Source: Bacillota bacterium (GTDB taxonomy: Bacteria; Bacillota; Clostridia; Acetivibrionales; DTU013). From it: a stretch of DNA of 23,146 nucleotides. The DNA is taken from the NCBI GenBank assembly GCA_023435925.1, contig JAEZLF010000282.1, positions 1 to 23,146 on the forward strand, given 5' to 3'. The stretch's first letter is position 1. Every line of letters starts with the position of its first letter. Under the pieces are notes generated by a model. That model had not been told where the DNA came from, did no database searches, and saw nothing but the letters and a program-made list of their open reading frames with translations. This document shows positions 16,304 to 23,096 of this stretch, in pieces. The position numbers and the translations under genes are program-made.

Positions 16304-16313
16304 TAACATGAGA

Positions 16314-16342
16314 ATAGTACTATAACTTTTATCTAAATGCAA
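16314..16342 (-). promoter_or_regulatory. Promoter of the ChvE-type importer operon
   Basis: On the minus strand TTGCAT (16342-16337) and TACTAT (16319-16314) are separated by 17 bases and followed directly by the operator at 16288-16303. AAGGAG of the first gene lies a little further downstream. Confidence 0.7.
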
Positions 16343-16399
16343 TACCTTTTTTAGAAAAAATGTTGTTTAAAGTCCATAAAATTTTAATGGGATTTATTA

Positions 16400-17446
16400 C
16401 TAATTTTTGTTTGTTAATTTTCTGATTATGGAGCAAATATTCTCATATGCATTTTTACCTTCCAGCATTTCGAATTCTATCTGTATCTCTTCACGCTCAA
16501 ACGGCATCAATTCGTGTATTTCTTCTTCCCTCTCTCTTCCATATACACCGGAATTCGTTGGTTCCAGGCCCATCACGTAATCGCCGGAGGCTATTGATTT
16601 CCATTGAACAAATTTCGGCAGATAGCGTTTATTGAATTTTATTTGAACGCCTATATGGCTCTTTAGATTGAATAAGCAGGCAAAGGTGTCGCCGTTTTCA
16701 TCGGCTGCCAATTCGTGAAGATATACCCTTTCCGGCTCATTATCTGCCGGCTGCTCCATATGATTCCATTTATCAGCATCTTTCCTGGCTTCCTGATCTC
16801 TCGGCGTTACTTTTAGAGTTGGTAACAACACCACCGCATTTTCGTCTAAAAAGGGGAAACCAAAATTAAAGTGGTATAACAACATCATTGGCTCTTTTTT
16901 GTGCCCGTTATTTTCGATGATATCCGTTATGACTATTTTATTTTCTCCATAGGCTGTCTGAATTTTCCGCCGTAACGTCAGGTTTTTTCCGAAAATCTCG
17001 GCTTCCCTCATCTCCCCGCTGACTGTCAGCACATAGCTGTCGCCAATCCATTCAGCATCCGCGCTTATATGCTCAGCCGGTGTAGAGCGGATCCTTCCAT
17101 GCATGGGATAGGAGGAGTTCCCAATCTCGCATGGAATGCACGTATTCTCCAGCCCACAGGTGAATAATAGCCCACCCATTAAGCTTCTGGGCCCTTCTTC
17201 TCCCTGTGTATCGTAGTCTGCACGTCCTATTAAGCCCTGCTTAGACAAGAAGTTGATATTTATTCCTTTATATGAAAAGTCAATAATATCAAGGCATTTA
17301 TCGGCAGATACCTGAAAACGCAGATCTCCGTTCTTAACATCGTATCCTTTCATTCCTCTTGCCCTTCCCTCTTCAAAAGATATAGGGCGGATAAATGCAG
17401 TCTGTTGCATGCTTCCTACATACTTATATATTTCATGCTTTTTCAT
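16400..17446 (-). CDS. DUF4432 aldose-1-epimerase-like protein
   Basis: Galactose-mutarotase-fold protein of 348 residues, no signal peptide, expected in the cytosol. Recognisable pieces are KCLDIIDFSYKGININFLS, GGLLFTCGLENTCIPCEI, YPMHGRIRSTPAEH, MLLYHFNFGFPFLDE and YVMGLEPTNSGVYGRE; the His in YHFNFG and the Glu in LEPTN sit where mutarotases keep their catalytic His and Glu. Likely an epimerase or mutarotase for the imported sugar; substrate unknown. ATG at 17446 has AAGGAAGGTG upstream. A longer reading to 17476 would put the operator palindrome inside the gene and has no ribosome site, so I reject it. It is first in the minus-strand direction of the locus, with its own promoter and operator. 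Confidence 0.88.
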   Translation of the reverse strand: MKKHEIYKYVGSMQQTAFIRPISFEEGRARGMKGYDVKNGDLRFQVSADKCLDIIDFSYKGININFLSKQGLIGRADYDTQGEEGPRSLMGGLLFTCGLENTCIPCEIGNSSYPMHGRIRSTPAEHISADAEWIGDSYVLTVSGEMREAEIFGKNLTLRRKIQTAYGENKIVITDIIENNGHKKEPMMLLYHFNFGFPFLDENAVVLLPTLKVTPRDQEARKDADKWNHMEQPADNEPERVYLHELAADENGDTFACLFNLKSHIGVQIKFNKRYLPKFVQWKSIASGDYVMGLEPTNSGVYGREREEEIHELMPFEREEIQIEFEMLEGKNAYENICSIIRKLTNKN

Positions 17447-17461
17447 AAATACACCTTCCTT

Positions 17462-17477
17462 CATGAATCGTTTCATA
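17462..17477. promoter_or_regulatory. Second LacI-type operator, at the DUF4432 promoter
   Basis: On the minus strand TATGAAACGATTCATG matches the importer operator at 14 of 16 positions, including ATGAAACG and TTCATG. It lies between the -10 box (17480-17485) and the ribosome site of the DUF4432 gene, the same arrangement as at 16288. This suggests one regulator for both transcripts. Confidence 0.75.
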
Positions 17478-17479
17478 CT

Positions 17480-17508
17480 ATGCTACCACTACCAAAGGTA
17501 GTTTTCAA
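17480..17508 (-). promoter_or_regulatory. Promoter of the DUF4432 gene, with inverted repeat in the spacer
   Basis: On the minus strand TTGAAA (17508-17503) and TAGCAT (17485-17480) have a 17-base spacer. The spacer contains ACTACC-TTT-GGTAGT (17488-17502), a clean 6-bp-arm inverted repeat that could be an additional regulator site. Confidence 0.6.
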
Positions 17509-17557
17509 TGCTGTTGTGAAATTCATGCGTTTGCCCTGAGCTTTGCCAAAAATTCAA

Positions 17558-17586
17558 TTGCAGATTAGCATAATATTGTATATAAT
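17558..17586 (+). promoter_or_regulatory. Promoter of the YesN-YesM-binding-protein operon
   Basis: TTGCAG (17558-17563), a 17-base spacer and an exact TATAAT (17581-17586), about 57 bases before the yesN-like start. It is divergent from the DUF4432 promoter, with 49 bp between the two -35 boxes. Confidence 0.75.
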
Positions 17587-17643
17587 AATTGGTGTAAAAT
17601 ATGAAAAAGAAAGTACGACACATCTATTAGAAGGGAAGACAAC

Positions 17644-19260
17644 ATGTTTAAGGTCTTTCTTGTCGAGGATGAGATCGTGGTGCGCGAAGGCATACGCAAG
17701 AACATTCCCTGGGATGCATATGGCTTTATTTACTCCGGTGATGCTCCGGATGGAGAACTCGCTTTACCACTGATTCGCCGGATACAACCCGATCTTCTGA
17801 TTACAGATATCAAAATGCCGTTCATGGACGGACTGGCACTGATTGAGCTAGTCCGAAAGGAATTGCCGAGGACAAAAATCATCATTATCAGCGGACACGA
17901 TGATTTTTCTTATGCGCAGCAGGCCATTCACATTGGCGTGGAGCAATACCTGCTCAAGCCAATTGTAAAGGGAAAGATGGTAGAGATCCTGATTGAGCTG
18001 CATAAGAAAATGGAAGCTGAACAGCAGCAGCAAGAATACCTCACCAGGTTCCAGCGAGAAGTACAGGAGTACGAAACATTTGCGCGCAGGAGGTTCTTCG
18101 AGCAAATCGTTACCGGCGGCCTAAGTGTATTGGAAATCTCTGAAACCGCGAAGTCGCTGTACATCGACGTGAACGCCCCATTCTACAATATTATACTATT
18201 TTCGCTAAACAGTGCCGGATACGACGGAAGCGCACCGGAGAGCTATATGGATACGCTCGCGGTGATACAGGATAAGATCAGGCAATTTATCACCGGCCAT
18301 CCGGAGTTGATTTTATTTATATGGAATGTCACGACCTACGCTGTTTTAGTAAAGGGAGGGCAGGAAGATATCACATGGCTGACAGACGATTGCATCAAGA
18401 ACATTGAGAACTGCTGTGCCATAGCAGGCAGCGATGTAAACTGGTATATCGCCTGCGGTACTCCGGTATCGCGACTTGGTTCGATTCCGGCCTGCTTCGC
18501 AAATGCGAGTCGTGTTTTGTCCTATCGGTATCTTTGCCCGGAAGAACATATTCTGTCTGAAGCGAGCATCCAGAATTTACGGAAAAAGGATGGCCCGGGA
18601 ACGGATACAGGCAAGAGGGGAATCAATCAGGAGCGTATCCACAACTTTTTAAGCAACGGGGCCAGAGAGGAAATCGACCGCTTCATAGATCAACTGCTGC
18701 AAAGTGCTGAAGTAGAAGCTGTTTCTTTACCATTGTTTTGCAGGTATCTCACAATGACGGTTTATTTCGCGGCTGTGAAGTACCTGAATTCGATCGGCTG
18801 CCGTGCGGATAGCTTCTGGTCATCGGAACTTCAACCGGATGACAACGTGTCGACACCGGAAGAAGCGCGGCAGTATGCGCACCAGATCATGTGGCAAGCA
18901 ATCGAGCTGCGCGACTGCGAAAGCAAAAAGCAGCAGCGCGACCTGCTTAACCAGGCGATCGGGTTTATCGACGATCATTATCAGGAAGAGTCGATATCAC
19001 TCGACAGGGTGGCCAAAAAAGTAAATATCAGTCCAAACTACTTTTCGGCGATATTCAGCCAGGAAGTAGGTTTAACCTTCATCGAATACCTCACCAGTAA
19101 ACGGATTGACGAGGCAAAGCACATGCTCCGCCAGACGGACAAGCGTTCCGGTGAGATTGCATCGGCAGTTGGGTATAAGGACCCCCACTATTTCAGCTTC
19201 GTGTTCAAGAAAGTTACAGGCTTCACACCTAGTGAATATCGCAGAGGAGACAAGCTGTGA
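17644..19260 (+). CDS. YesN-type response regulator with AraC DNA-binding domain
   Basis: Cytosolic DNA-binding regulator of 538 residues. The receiver domain has E8/D9, phospho-acceptor D55 (DLLITDIKMP) and K105 (QYLLKPI). A middle region of about 300 residues is typical of YesN proteins. Two AraC helix-turn-helix units form the C-terminus (about 435-535): SLDRVAKKVNISPNYFSAIF and SGEIASAVGYKDPHYFSFVF, ending KKVTGFTPSEYR. It overlaps the next gene by four bases (GTGA), so it is the partner of that kinase. Such regulators normally activate nearby sugar transport and glycoside genes; the downstream binding-protein promoter at 21874 is a plausible target. Base composition looks richer in G+C than that of the minus-strand sugar genes. 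Confidence 0.93.
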   Translation: MFKVFLVEDEIVVREGIRKNIPWDAYGFIYSGDAPDGELALPLIRRIQPDLLITDIKMPFMDGLALIELVRKELPRTKIIIISGHDDFSYAQQAIHIGVEQYLLKPIVKGKMVEILIELHKKMEAEQQQQEYLTRFQREVQEYETFARRRFFEQIVTGGLSVLEISETAKSLYIDVNAPFYNIILFSLNSAGYDGSAPESYMDTLAVIQDKIRQFITGHPELILFIWNVTTYAVLVKGGQEDITWLTDDCIKNIENCCAIAGSDVNWYIACGTPVSRLGSIPACFANASRVLSYRYLCPEEHILSEASIQNLRKKDGPGTDTGKRGINQERIHNFLSNGAREEIDRFIDQLLQSAEVEAVSLPLFCRYLTMTVYFAAVKYLNSIGCRADSFWSSELQPDDNVSTPEEARQYAHQIMWQAIELRDCESKKQQRDLLNQAIGFIDDHYQEESISLDRVAKKVNISPNYFSAIFSQEVGLTFIEYLTSKRIDEAKHMLRQTDKRSGEIASAVGYKDPHYFSFVFKKVTGFTPSEYRRGDKL

Positions 19261-20702
19261 ACAATAATTTCAGGTGGAAAGCGAAAAGCGAAAAAATCAC
19301 CTTACAGAGCAAACTCTGGAAGATGATCCTGATTGTCGCGTTTCCGCTCATGATTGTCATCATTGCGATCGCGTCCATTGGGATTGGGAATGTGCTGCAG
19401 TATAATGCGATCCTGAACAACGTTACGACAGCTTCCGATTTCAACCAGAACTTCAAGGACGACGTCGATCTGAAAATGTACTATTACGTGATCAACAGCC
19501 AGTATTCGGAAGGTCTGCCGATCAGGGAGGTACAGTCGGCGGAGACGATAGCGCGTAAGCTGACCGATATGACGACGGAAAAGGACAGCCTTCGTGCCAT
19601 CAACAGCGTACTGAACCTGTGTCATAACCTGGAGGATAAGATCAATCAGATCGCGCAGACAAAGGAGTACAATTCCCGGGAGTACCAACTGGAAAACAAC
19701 ATCTATATCCTTACGGATCTGATTCAGGAGTACATGTATACCTACTTATATTATGAGGCGGTGCATTTGGACGCGCTACAGACGACGATGATCAGGGACA
19801 TGATCGTTCTTATGGGCGTAGTCGTTATTTTATCGCTGGTTCTGCTGCATTTTCTTTTGACCAAGTCAAGAAAGCTAAGCGGCAGGATCGTTGATCCGAT
19901 CGACAGAATCTGCGAGCGTCTGGAGGCGATTGGCAAGGGCAGCCTGCTGGTGTGCGAACCGATTCAGGCTGATGTGGAGGAAGTACAGCTTCTTACAGAT
20001 GGTATAGAGAACATGGTCGGACATTTGAAGCGGCAGATTGATAAGAATACCGAGCAGGAGAAGCAGCGCCGGCGAACTGAATTAGCATTACTGCAAGCAC
20101 AGATCAATCCGCATTTTCTTTATAACACTCTTGATGCCATTATCTGGCTGATCGAGTCCGGTGAAATTGCTGAATCGGTCACGATGGTCAGCAGCCTGTC
20201 TAATTATTTCCGCTTTTCCTTGAGCCGAGGGAAGAATGTCATCACGCTTGCAGAAGAAGAACAGCACATTCGAAGCTATCTTGAAATTCAGCAGGTGCGT
20301 TACCGGGATCTGATGGAATACGAAATTGACATTCAGGATCATCTGAAATACTTTATCCTACCGAAGCTCACGCTGCAACCACTGGTAGAAAACGCGTTAT
20401 ACCACGGAATTAAAAACAGACGCCGTAAAGGCTATATCTGCGTGACAGGCAGAGCGCAGGACGATCACATGATTTTGGAGGTATCGGACGATGGGCCCGG
20501 TATGAAGGAGGAACGCCTGAGCGAAGTGCGTGCATCCCTATCAGACGGCAGACGTGAAGGGTTCGGGCTGAGGGCGGTACACCAAAGGATTCAGATACTA
20601 TTCGGCGGAGAATATGGTTTGACTGTGGAAAGCACACCGGATATCGGAACAAGGGTCATCGTAACGATTCCCATGCAAACAGTTGAAGAGTCCACTGGTT
20701 AA
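19257..20702 (+). CDS. YesM-type sensor histidine kinase (HisKA-7/LytS-like)
   Basis: Membrane sensor kinase of 481 residues and partner of the preceding AraC-type regulator. TM1 about 22-46, an extracytoplasmic domain of about 130 residues (47-178), TM2 181-202, a HAMP-like region (about 203-260), the His_kinase domain with H286 in QINPHFLYNTLDAI, and HATPase_c with N379 (PLVENALYHG) and DDGPGM (411-416). The GTG start at 19257 overlaps the regulator stop and has GAGGAG seven bases upstream. The small, mostly helical outer domain does not look like a sugar-binding fold, and a sugar-binding lipoprotein is encoded 34 bp downstream. The kinase probably reads the sugar through that protein. Confidence 0.93.
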   Translation: MNNNFRWKAKSEKITLQSKLWKMILIVAFPLMIVIIAIASIGIGNVLQYNAILNNVTTASDFNQNFKDDVDLKMYYYVINSQYSEGLPIREVQSAETIARKLTDMTTEKDSLRAINSVLNLCHNLEDKINQIAQTKEYNSREYQLENNIYILTDLIQEYMYTYLYYEAVHLDALQTTMIRDMIVLMGVVVILSLVLLHFLLTKSRKLSGRIVDPIDRICERLEAIGKGSLLVCEPIQADVEEVQLLTDGIENMVGHLKRQIDKNTEQEKQRRRTELALLQAQINPHFLYNTLDAIIWLIESGEIAESVTMVSSLSNYFRFSLSRGKNVITLAEEEQHIRSYLEIQQVRYRDLMEYEIDIQDHLKYFILPKLTLQPLVENALYHGIKNRRRKGYICVTGRAQDDHMILEVSDDGPGMKEERLSEVRASLSDGRREGFGLRAVHQRIQILFGGEYGLTVESTPDIGTRVIVTIPMQTVEESTG

Positions 20703-20736
20703 GCTGATACAATTGACTGTGACAGGAGATGAAAAG

Positions 20737-21732
20737 ATGAAAAAAAGTAAACTTACCGTAATCGTCTATCTTGCGGTTCTGCTTTGCAGCTGTGTAAAAG
20801 AAGAGCCGATCGCAATAGCTGCAACCAAAGATAAACCGATTGTGGTCGGATTCTCACAGATCGGCGCCGAATCGGAGTGGCGGGTAGCCAACACAGAGAG
20901 CGTTAAGGGTGAGTTGTGTGAAGAAAACGGGTATGATTTGATATTTGACGATGCGCGGCAGGAGCAGGAAAACCAGATTCGGGCGATCCGCACCTTTATA
21001 CAGCAGGACGTGGACTACATCGTATTCTCTCCAAAAGTTAAAACAGGCTGGAGGACGGTTTTGCAGGAAGCGAAGGAGGCGGCTATACCTGTCATCATGA
21101 TCGACCGGGATATCGAACCGGAAGACAAAGGCCTTATTACAGCATATATCGGCTCGGACTTCCGCGAAGAAGGTGAAAAAGCCGTCCAGTGGCTGGAAAA
21201 TCTTCTGTATAAGCAAGGAAGAAAAGCAGACCTCATCCGGATCATTGATTTTCAGGGAACGATCGGCTCTTCCGCACAAATTGGCCGGACTGCCGCTTTG
21301 GAGCAGGCGATCACACGACATACGAATTGGAAGCTGGTTGCGCAGGAGTGCGGTGATTTCACCAGGGCGAAGACTTACGAAGTCATGGGCAAAATTTTAA
21401 AGCAGACAAAGGACATTGATGTCGTTTACTGCGAAAACGACGGTATGGCACTTGGTGCGATTGATGCAATGGAAGAGGCGGGATTGAAATGTAACACAGA
21501 CGACGGTGTAATTGTTATCTCATTCGACGCGACAAAGCTTGCACTTGAATACTGTCTGAAGGGCAAAATCGGGCTGGATGTCGAATGCAATCCACTGCAG
21601 GGTCCTTATGTCGATGAAATCATCAAACGGCTGGAACTCGGAGAACCAATCGAGCGGGATAAATATGTTGAAGAGACTCAGTTCGACTGCTTCAACATTA
21701 CACAGGAGATGATCGAAAGCAGGAAATACTGA
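20737..21732 (+). CDS. YtfQ-like sugar-binding lipoprotein, probable sensor subunit
   Basis: Extracytoplasmic sugar-binding protein of the periplasmic-binding-protein 4 type, 331 residues, with signal peptide MKKSKLTVIVYLAVLLCSC (lipid anchor predicted at Cys19; LCSC is a loose lipobox). The mature part strongly recalls galactofuranose-binding YtfQ: VGFSQIGAESEWRVANT, QEQENQIRAIRTFIQQDVD, SPKVKTGW, VIMIDRDIE, FQGTIGSSAQIGRT and SGDFTRAK-type CGDFTRAKTYEVM. ATG at 20737 has AGGAG eight bases upstream; an upstream in-frame start at 20683 lies inside the kinase gene and would disrupt the signal peptide. Tight linkage to the kinase (34 bp) and a separate second binding protein downstream suggest a sensing rather than transport role. 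That role is inference. Confidence 0.87.
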   Translation: MKKSKLTVIVYLAVLLCSCVKEEPIAIAATKDKPIVVGFSQIGAESEWRVANTESVKGELCEENGYDLIFDDARQEQENQIRAIRTFIQQDVDYIVFSPKVKTGWRTVLQEAKEAAIPVIMIDRDIEPEDKGLITAYIGSDFREEGEKAVQWLENLLYKQGRKADLIRIIDFQGTIGSSAQIGRTAALEQAITRHTNWKLVAQECGDFTRAKTYEVMGKILKQTKDIDVVYCENDGMALGAIDAMEEAGLKCNTDDGVIVISFDATKLALEYCLKGKIGLDVECNPLQGPYVDEIIKRLELGEPIERDKYVEETQFDCFNITQEMIESRKY

Positions 21733-21759
21733 AGGGTTAAAAGATAAGGTCGTTTTTTT

Positions 21760-21771
21760 ACTGTATACAGT
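21760..21771. repeat. 12-bp palindrome ACTGTATACAGT after the sensor binding-protein gene
   Basis: Perfect palindrome preceded by seven T, 27 bp downstream of the stop codon. With the T-run before rather than after it, it would fit a minus-strand terminator or a protein-binding site better than a plus-strand terminator. Role not assigned. Confidence 0.35.
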
Positions 21772-21873
21772 TGAAAATTTACAGCCCATCCTGGCTTTGT
21801 TAAGGTCATGAATTTCTGTCGTTAGCTATTTTATCTATTTAGTTGAAATTCTTATCCGTTTCTTCTACAGGTA

Positions 21874-21903
21874 TTGTTTCCCATTTTTCCTATATGATAT
21901 AAA
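21874..21903 (+). promoter_or_regulatory. Candidate promoter of the second YtfQ-like gene
   Basis: TTGTTT (21874-21879) and TATAAA (21898-21903) with an 18-base spacer, 55 bases upstream of the start. The match is moderate. A weak -35 is what would be expected if the YesN-type regulator activates it. Confidence 0.45.
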
Positions 21904-21909
21904 AATAGA

Positions 21910-21925
21910 TGAAGATATATCTTCA
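21910..21925. promoter_or_regulatory. 16-bp palindrome next to the YtfQ-like promoter
   Basis: TGAAGATATATCTTCA is a perfect palindrome six bases after the -10 box, over the expected transcription start. It differs from the CATGAAACGTTTCATG sites, so it would belong to another regulator, or form a short 5' hairpin in the transcript. Confidence 0.5.
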
Positions 21926-21958
21926 AAATAATATTGTATTTTGGGAGGAAGGCGAAGT

Positions 21959-22942
21959 ATGAAAAAATTCACGATCATTCTTCTTGTTGTGGCAATGGTA
22001 TTTGGGCTGTGTGCATGTGGTGCGAAAGCTCCAGCGTCCAAATCAGGATCTGAACTGATCACAGTGGGCTTTGCACAGTGTAAAGCGGACGAATCCGACT
22101 GGCGTAAAGCGAACACCAAGTCTGTGCAGGAAGCACTTAGCGAAGCGAACGGCTTCAAATTGATTCTTGCTGACTCCAACAACGACGCCGCAAAACAGGT
22201 AGCAGACGTTCAGGGATTTATCGACCAGGAAGTTGACTACATCATTATCGCTGCCGTCAACGCTGATGGTTGGGATACCGTTCTTGCAAACGCCAAAAAA
22301 GCCGGAATAAACGTTATACTGATGGACCGTACCATTAATGCCAGCGAAGATCTTTACAACTGCTGGCTCGGCGGCGGTTTCTATAACGAAGGCGTGAAGG
22401 CTACCGATTGGATGGCCAAGAGGTTCCCCAGCGATAAGAAAGCTAACATCGTCAATCTTCAGGGACAGCTGGGTGCATCTGCCCAGGTAGGCCGTACACA
22501 GGCTCTTGAGGATGCCATTGGCAAAAACAGCAATTGGAAGCTCCTTGCACAGCAAACAGGTGAATGGAGCACCGACAAGGCCAAAGAAATTATGTCATCT
22601 TGGATCAAGCAGTACGGTGACGATATCAACTGTGTTTATGCTGAGAACGACAATATGGCAGACGGCGCCATTCAAGCTCTTGAGGAAGCCGGTAAGAAGG
22701 TTGGCGGAGATGACGGAGTAGCTATCATTTCTTTCGACGCGAACAGAGCATACCTCCAGATGACACTGGAAGGCAAGATTAACTGTAATGTAGAATGCAA
22801 TCCTCTGCTTGGACCGGGAGTTGCCGCACTTATCAAGAAGATCGAAGGCGGCGGAACTCCTAACAAGAAAGAGTCCGTTGATGAAACAGCATTCTATTAT
22901 GACACCATTACTCAGGAGATCATTGATGCTCGTCCGTATTAA
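21959..22942 (+). CDS. ytfQ: YtfQ-like sugar-binding lipoprotein of an ABC importer
   Basis: Substrate-binding protein of 327 residues with signal peptide MKKFTIILLVVAMVFGLCAC (lipid-anchored Cys20) and the Ala/Ser-rich linker GAKAPASKSGS. The mature domain follows the galactofuranose-binding YtfQ pattern: VGFAQCKADESDWRKANT, VQGFIDQEVDYIIIAAV, VILMDRTI, LQGQLGASAQVGRTQALE, CVYAENDNMADGAIQALEEAG and NVECNPLLGPGVAAL. It is a diverged paralogue of the preceding gene. ATG at 21959 is preceded by GGGAGGAAGG; the six-codon TTG extension is only the ribosome site. It has its own promoter region and is followed by three hairpins and an ABC ATPase start, so it is the importer's binding protein. Sugar not determined; symbol by similarity. 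Confidence 0.92.
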   Translation: MKKFTIILLVVAMVFGLCACGAKAPASKSGSELITVGFAQCKADESDWRKANTKSVQEALSEANGFKLILADSNNDAAKQVADVQGFIDQEVDYIIIAAVNADGWDTVLANAKKAGINVILMDRTINASEDLYNCWLGGGFYNEGVKATDWMAKRFPSDKKANIVNLQGQLGASAQVGRTQALEDAIGKNSNWKLLAQQTGEWSTDKAKEIMSSWIKQYGDDINCVYAENDNMADGAIQALEEAGKKVGGDDGVAIISFDANRAYLQMTLEGKINCNVECNPLLGPGVAALIKKIEGGGTPNKKESVDETAFYYDTITQEIIDARPY

Positions 22943-22964
22943 TCGATAGAAGGTTATATCAACC

Positions 22965-22989
22965 GGATTTTCAGTGTGAACTGAAATCC
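22965..22989 (+). repeat. Hairpin 1 after the YtfQ-like gene
   Basis: GGATTTTCAGT (22965-22975) pairs with ACTGAAATCC (22980-22989) with one bulged T and a four-base loop. No T-run follows. Confidence 0.65.
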
Positions 22990-22993
22990 AATA

Positions 22994-23029
22994 TTCGGTT
23001 CGGGGAGATATTGTTCTCTCCGAACCGAA
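22994..23029 (+). terminator. Hairpin 2: strong stem, attenuator or partial terminator
   Basis: TTCGGTTCGGGGAGA (22994-23008) pairs with TCTCTCCGAACCGAA (23015-23029), 15 bp with a single G-U pair and a six-base loop. The tail ATTTGTAATTTTG is only moderately T-rich. It lies between the binding-protein and ATPase genes, so it probably reduces read-through and stabilises the binding-protein message rather than ending the operon. Confidence 0.65.
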
Positions 23030-23043
23030 ATTTGTAATTTTGA

Positions 23044-23066
23044 GACACTTGCAATATGCAGGTGTC
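23044..23066 (+). repeat. Hairpin 3 before the ATPase start
   Basis: GACACTTGCA (23044-23053) pairs with TGCAGGTGTC (23057-23066) with one T-G pair and a three-base loop, 30 bases before the ATPase ATG. It may add to the attenuation made by the two preceding hairpins. Confidence 0.6.
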
Positions 23067-23096
23067 CTAAAGTTTATTTAAGGTGGGCATTACTCT

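Noticed and set aside
16374..16390. CCAT-AAAATTTT-ATGG near-palindrome after the DUF4432 stop, as terminator
   Set aside because: The stem is almost all A/T, and the T-rich stretch (ATTTTTTC) comes too far away to be convincing.
17447..17476. N-terminal extension of the DUF4432 protein
   Set aside because: It would translate through the ribosome site and the operator palindrome; ATG at 17446 has AAGGAAGGTG upstream.
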